From an uncultured Acetatifactor sp. (lineage in GTDB: Bacteria; Bacillota; Clostridia; Lachnospirales; Lachnospiraceae), in contig CAJUFB010000024.1 in the NCBI GenBank assembly GCA_910585805.1, positions 1 to 16,446 on the forward strand: a stretch of 16,446 nt of DNA, read 5' to 3'. Position 1 is the first letter of the stretch; each line of letters begins with the position of its first letter. Positions 13,125 through 16,446 of the stretch are shown piece after piece. The notes beneath the pieces are model-generated. The model did no database searches, had not been told where the DNA came from, and saw nothing but the letters and a program-made list of their open reading frames with translations. The position numbers were made by a program, and so were the translations under genes.

Positions 13125-14621
13125 TCAGTCAAACATCTCCAGCCCGCCCTGAAGCAGCCGGATAATCGGGTCGGAATTCAACCCGAGAATCAGGTTCAGG
13201 AGAATGAAGCAGACCAGCGCCGCTGACTTTGCCGGCTGTTCCCCTATGGAAACTTTCCTGCCTACTCCCTCCGGTACCGGCGTGTAAATCCTTATCACCG
13301 TTTTCATGAAATAAAGTGCATTCAAAACCGTACTGATCGCCAGCGCAATAAAGGTAGGCAGCATTTTATGGGTATGCCCCACTGCAGCCTGGGCGAAAAA
13401 AAGCTTCGAAATAAACCCGGAAAACATGGGCATTCCCACCATAGCCAGTGAGCCTACCGTAAAGGCCACACCTGCCAGCTTATTTCGGTATGCCGCCCCC
13501 GTGATATCCTTAAAGTGCGCCTCACCCCTGGATGCATCCGTAAGTCCGGCAGCCGCCACAAAAAGCAGTGACTTGGTGGCCGCATGGGACATCACATGAT
13601 AGATACTGGCTACCGTCCCGGCTTCCGTAGCCAGCCCCAGACCCATATAGATATATCCGATCTGCGCCACGGAAGAATAGGCAATCATCCGCTTTACGTT
13701 ATCTGTCCTTATGGCATTCACGGAACCCATAATCATACCGATGATACCGAAGACAAACAGCACATTTGCAACCTTGCTCTCCATTACCAGTTCGAATCCC
13801 ACCACGCGGTAGAAAATCTTAATCAGCAGAAAAATATATCCCTTGGAGACCAGCGAGGACAAAATCGCCGAAGATGACAGCGTCGCATACCCGTAGGCAT
13901 CCGGCAGCCAGGCATGAAAGGGATACAGCGCGCTTTTGATGGCAAGCCCCACCGACATCAGCCCCAGCGCCACCATCAGCGTGATATGATACTGATGCCC
14001 TGCCGCAAGCATCTGTACCGCCTCTTTGATATTGCTCATCAGAAGCTGCCCGGTGACGGCATAGAGATGGCAGATACCCAGAAGCAGCAGGCCGGAACCC
14101 AAAAGGCTCATAATCATGTACCGGACAGCCGCCTCAATGGTACGGCCTGTCTGCCGTATCATAATCAGCCCGCAGGCAGAGATTGTGTTAATCTCCACGA
14201 ATACATATGCCGTAAACAGGTCATTGGTATATATCAGCGCCAGCAGGGAGCACAGCAGTAAATTCACCATCACATAATAAAGATTCTGCTTGCTGTCCTC
14301 AATCTGTTCCTCCCGCTCCCGCGCACCGCTGACCATGCACAGAAGCATGATCACACAGAAAAAAAACGCCATAAAAGCTTCCAGTACCCCGACTCGGATC
14401 TCATTTCCCCAGGGTGCCGGAAAATGTCCCATACGGTAGACAAACGCCTGCCCTGTCCTCACCACATACACCAGCACCGCTGCCGAGAGTCCTCCGATAA
14501 TCGTAATTACGGCAGTATTTACACGTTTTGCCCACTTTCCGTCCAGAACAGAACAGAGCGGGCCGGAAAACAGGGATATCAGAATGGACATAAAGGGAAA
14601 ATTCTGCACAGAGTCCATCAT
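13125..14621 (-). CDS. mnhD: Antiporter-like subunit (MnhD/MbhH/NuoM type)
   Basis: This 498-residue membrane protein is the first of four Proton_antipo_M members in the operon and sits at the MbhH/MnhD position directly behind the MnhC-like gene. The ATG at 14621 overlaps the mnhC stop as ATGA, behind AAGGAGGG; the second ATG three bases later is equally possible. Hallmarks are Glu143 in YVFVEINTI (TM5), Lys229 and His236 in LAIKSALYPFHAWLPDAY (TM7), Lys260 in SAILSSLVSKGY (TM8), KRMIAYSSVAQIGY (310-323), HVMSHAATKS (342-351) and GFISKL further on. In Mrp antiporters MrpD works with MrpA to exchange sodium for protons; in Mbh, MbhH pumps ions driven by the hydrogenase arm. Here it probably forms the base of the antiporter module. 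Confidence 0.9.
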   Translation of the reverse strand: MMDSVQNFPFMSILISLFSGPLCSVLDGKWAKRVNTAVITIIGGLSAAVLVYVVRTGQAFVYRMGHFPAPWGNEIRVGVLEAFMAFFFCVIMLLCMVSGAREREEQIEDSKQNLYYVMVNLLLCSLLALIYTNDLFTAYVFVEINTISACGLIMIRQTGRTIEAAVRYMIMSLLGSGLLLLGICHLYAVTGQLLMSNIKEAVQMLAAGHQYHITLMVALGLMSVGLAIKSALYPFHAWLPDAYGYATLSSSAILSSLVSKGYIFLLIKIFYRVVGFELVMESKVANVLFVFGIIGMIMGSVNAIRTDNVKRMIAYSSVAQIGYIYMGLGLATEAGTVASIYHVMSHAATKSLLFVAAAGLTDASRGEAHFKDITGAAYRNKLAGVAFTVGSLAMVGMPMFSGFISKLFFAQAAVGHTHKMLPTFIALAISTVLNALYFMKTVIRIYTPVPEGVGRKVSIGEQPAKSAALVCFILLNLILGLNSDPIIRLLQGGLEMFD

Positions 14622-14995
14622 TTTCCCTCCTTTTTCAGCAAAGTGCTGATTTCATCCAGGTCCAGGGTATGGTATCTGCGGTACAGCCGGATGGTCAGGG
14701 ACAGCATCAGCGCAGTCACCGACACGGAAACCACAATTCCTGTCAGCACCAGGCCGCTGGGAATGGGATTGATGTACGCCTCTGCGCTTGTGACTCCGTC
14801 CACCACCACCGGCGCTTTTCTCCCCTCAATATACCCCTTCAATGCAAGGAACAGATATGTGGCAGTGTCCATGATGTTCAGCCCTATGATTTTTTTGATC
14901 AGATTCTTCTGCAGAAGCAGGTTGGAAAAACCGATTCCGAACAAAATCATGGCTGCCGCTTCCTCATAATTCTGCAGTAAATATTCAAAATGCAT
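14618..14995 (-). CDS. mnhC: MnhC/MbhG/NuoK-like subunit
   Basis: This 125-residue protein with three predicted helices has its start set at 14995 by AAGGAGG six bases upstream; the open frame reaches 15073 without another site. It belongs to the NuoK/MrpC family. Residues 31-54 (LIKKIIGLNIMDTATYLFLA) match the second helix region, and NPIPSGLVLTGIVVSVSVTA (76-95) corresponds to the family motif DPLPQALVLTAIVI, here with Asn for Asp and Ser for Gln. NuoK-like subunits sit between the antiporter-like subunits and the rest of the complex and carry part of the proton path. The gene lies 74 bases behind the MnhB fusion and overlaps mnhD by four bases, so the two are translationally coupled. Confidence 0.88.
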   Translation of the reverse strand: MHFEYLLQNYEEAAAMILFGIGFSNLLLQKNLIKKIIGLNIMDTATYLFLALKGYIEGRKAPVVVDGVTSAEAYINPIPSGLVLTGIVVSVSVTALMLSLTIRLYRRYHTLDLDEISTLLKKEGK

Positions 14996-15069
14996 TGTAA
15001 TCCTCCTTGTTATATCCACTTTACCGCCTGCGTCACGACACCCTGCATTCCGCGCCCTTATATGTCGGC

Positions 15070-16032
15070 TCAATAATTCCCCTTCCGGAACATAACATAA
15101 AATGTATACATGGTGCCTGCCACCACAATGCCCACGCAGATATTCAAAATCAGTATCAGCCCGCTGCTCAGGATTGCCCCCGGCGTTCCAAGGGGAATGA
15201 CGCTCTCAATATGATTTGCGCCGGTATAAAAGGAATAGCTTTTCGCGATACTGTAGCATGCCAACGCGCAGAAGCTCATCCTCCGGTAGGTTTTGGCTGT
15301 AAAAAATTTCTCTGTCTTCGCGAAACCAAAGGCATTCAGATATAGTATCAGCCCCGCCCCTATCACGGCACCGCCGGAAAACCCTCCCCCTGGCCCCAGA
15401 TGTCCTGCCAGAATGATATAGATTCCGAAAATGAAGATGGGCGGCACCAGGATTTTGGCCACTGTCTGAAGGATAATATCATTTTTCGGTTCATGAATCC
15501 TGTCATTGTTTTCCTCCTCTTCCTTATCGCCTTTCCTGTCCGAACGCAGCAAAATCAGCACGGTACAGGTAGCAACAAACAGTACGTGAGATTCTCCCAG
15601 CGTGTCAAATGCTCTGTAGTCAAGTATCATTCCCGTGACAATATTTACCGCGCCGGTCTCCTGCATGCCTTTTTCAATATAGCGCTCAGCCACTTCATTG
15701 TTAACCGGGTTGTCAGCCTTACCATGAAGCGGCAAATCCGATACCGCCACCAGCAGCATGGCTACCAGGAAAATACAGAACAGTACACTGAACACTTTAT
15801 AAAAACGATTGAATATCCTGACCTCCAGGTTATTCTCCAGGTCGTACACTTTCTCTTTCAGGCGTCTGCGTTCTTTTTCACGTTCCGTTTTTTCCTGCGC
15901 AGATTCCCGGAACGTCTCCTGCTTCTTCATTTCAACATTTCCCAGATACGGGTCCCTGGTGCCGTCCAGCCATTGCCTGAATCGAAAGGAGAGTGTTTTT
16001 TGGTATTCCTCATCCGAAATTCTTTTACTCAT
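15070..16032 (-). CDS. Fusion of an MbhE-like and an MnhB (MbhF) domain
   Basis: This is a 320-residue protein. The start at 16032 (MSKRISDEEY) has GGGGAG nine bases upstream and overlaps the preceding gene by 8 bases; the longer open frame is only the E/K tail of that gene read in another frame. Residues 1-75 are highly charged and probably helical (EKTEREKERRRLKEKVYDLE), not part of either family. Residues 78-164 contain a helix and then AVNIVTGMILDYRAFDTLGE (128-147) with a further helix, as in MbhE and the C-terminal end of MrpA. A charged linker (165-186) follows. Residues 187-316 are an MnhB domain with LAGHLGPGGGFSGGAVIGAG (208-227). In Mbh, E and F are separate genes; here they are joined. 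It forms part of the core scaffold between the MbhD-like and MnhC-like subunits. Confidence 0.88.
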   Translation of the reverse strand: MSKRISDEEYQKTLSFRFRQWLDGTRDPYLGNVEMKKQETFRESAQEKTEREKERRRLKEKVYDLENNLEVRIFNRFYKVFSVLFCIFLVAMLLVAVSDLPLHGKADNPVNNEVAERYIEKGMQETGAVNIVTGMILDYRAFDTLGESHVLFVATCTVLILLRSDRKGDKEEEENNDRIHEPKNDIILQTVAKILVPPIFIFGIYIILAGHLGPGGGFSGGAVIGAGLILYLNAFGFAKTEKFFTAKTYRRMSFCALACYSIAKSYSFYTGANHIESVIPLGTPGAILSSGLILILNICVGIVVAGTMYTFYVMFRKGNY

Positions 16033-16360
16033 TTGCTGCTTCTCCCCTCTCTTCTCTCTCTTCCTTCTTTTCTTTCTCTTCCTTCTCTTCTTTCTCTTCT
16101 TCCTTTTCCTTCTCTTCTTCCTTTTTGATGATGGCATTGATCTTTTTTAATGTCACAAGAAAAAGCACCGTTGTAACCCCGGCTCCCACGGCTGCCTCCG
16201 TAATCGCCAAATCCGGCGACTCCAGTATAATCCAGATAATGGACATTACCAGACTGTAGGACATGAAGATCAATATGGTGTTCAACAGCTTTTTGGACAG
16301 GCTTGCCGCAATGGCGCATACAATCAGAAATCCCAGCAGGATGCACTTAAATATCGTCAT
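16025..16360 (-). CDS. MbhD-domain subunit with Glu/Lys-rich tail
   Basis: This 111-residue protein starts at 16360 behind AAGGGA. Residues 5-72 form three hydrophobic helices with the hallmark ESPDLAITEAAVGAGVTTVL (47-66), which identifies the MbhD family (PF13244) homologous to the section of MrpA just before its end. The Glu in the TEAAVGAG motif is a conserved candidate ion-path residue in the family. From residue 73 onward the protein becomes almost pure Glu and Lys (EEEKEKEEEKEEKEEKEKKE), about 33 residues, which is not part of the family and should extend into the cytoplasm. The gene overlaps the next one by 8 bases and follows the previous stop by 12 bases, so it is embedded in the operon. 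Order D, then E-F, then C-like, then D-like equals Mbh D-E-F-G-H. Confidence 0.9.
   Translation of the reverse strand: MTIFKCILLGFLIVCAIAASLSKKLLNTILIFMSYSLVMSIIWIILESPDLAITEAAVGAGVTTVLFLVTLKKINAIIKKEEEKEKEEEKEEKEEKEKKEEREERGEAANE
16040..16135 (-). repeat. Purine-rich low-complexity tract coding for the Glu/Lys tail
   Basis: On the minus strand nearly every base between 16135 and 16040 is A or G, as irregular GAAGAG and GGAAAA units, and the tract encodes the acidic/basic tail of the MbhD-domain protein. It contains many Shine-Dalgarno-like GGAAG/GAGAGG strings, and the real ribosome site of the following gene lies just past its end. Confidence 0.85.
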
Positions 16361-16372
16361 ATGAATCCCTTC

Positions 16373-16446
16373 TTATTTGTAGTTCCGCATCTGTGTCAAC
16401 GGTGCCCCCTCATGGAAGAATTTCCGGACACAAGTGCATCTGTCCG
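16373..16446 (-). CDS. C-terminal end of an upstream operon gene, probably MnhG/MbhC
   Basis: Only the last 24 codons are inside the window. The frame ends FFHEGAPLTQMRNYK and stops at 16375-16373, 12 bases before the MbhD-domain gene. The order of Mrp and Mbh operons places the MnhG/MbhC subunit exactly here, and a short basic tail of this kind suits that family. Identification rests mainly on position, since too little sequence is visible. Confidence 0.4.
   Translation of the reverse strand, partial: DRCTCVRKFFHEGAPLTQMRNYK

Noticed and set aside
16033..16137. Extended Arg/Lys-rich N-terminus of the MbhE-MnhB fusion
   Set aside because: It is the Glu/Lys tail of the upstream gene read in another frame; the ATG at 16032 has its own ribosome site.
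1..16446. CRISPR array, tRNA, rRNA, transposase or integrase
   Set aside because: No regular spaced repeats, cloverleaf sequences or recombinase motifs were seen; the repeats present are palindromic elements and one coding minisatellite.
7556..16446. Hydrogenase or formate hydrogenlyase operon
   Set aside because: Membrane subunits resemble Mbh and Hyf parts, but no hydrogenase large or small subunit, ferredoxin or NuoCD-like gene is present in the window.

Overview
The window looks like a chromosomal segment of a gut-type Clostridia genome, most likely Lachnospiraceae. The basis is Gram-positive style ribosome binding sites (GGAGG), KtrAB-type potassium uptake, an ECF S component with a DUF4430 protein under a cobalamin riboswitch, and a large Mrp/Mbh-type antiporter operon. 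I cannot name a species from the sequence alone.

Layout. (1) Positions 1-1345 are visibly AT-rich and hold decayed genes: a DUF1016 (PDDEXK-family) gene and a Vat-like xenobiotic acetyltransferase, each missing its middle and further broken. Near 1345 the composition switches to GC-rich. (2) 1310-3462 (minus strand) is a vitamin B12-responsive unit: a promoter, a 272-nt cobalamin riboswitch, an intrinsic terminator, a membrane-anchored DUF4430 protein, an ECF transporter S component and a short truncated ORF at the composition junction. (3) 3463-4402 is a relic zone with the C-terminal end of a GyrI-like protein and a frameshifted ABC ATPase fragment. (4) 4297-6628 (plus strand) encodes KtrB and KtrA, the potassium channel subunit and its RCK regulator, behind a good sigma-A promoter. 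(5) 6698-7525 (minus) has a GNAT acetyltransferase and the 3' remnant of an unidentified gene in front of it. (6) 7556-16446 (minus, running off the right edge) is one long operon. In transcription order it encodes a probable MnhG/MbhC tail, an MbhD-domain protein, an MbhE-MnhB fusion, an MnhC/NuoK-like subunit, and then four large antiporter-like (NuoL/M/N family) subunits.

How it fits together. The order D, E+F, G, H of the first genes matches the membrane half of archaeal Mbh and of split Mrp operons, but no hydrogenase or NADH-module gene is visible. The likely job is cation/proton exchange across the membrane, which together with KtrAB makes 4.3-16.4 kb a monovalent-cation homeostasis locus. 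Four antiporter-like subunits in one operon is more than in Mrp (two) or complex I (three). One of the four has Asn where the other three have the central-channel Lys.

A dispersed ~90-bp palindromic element occupies several intergenic gaps (2365-2454, 5830-5919, half copy at 11311, minimal copy at 3056). A related element carries a GTTCGCGAAC hairpin and occurs at 2276-2359 and inside the variable arm of the cobalamin riboswitch.
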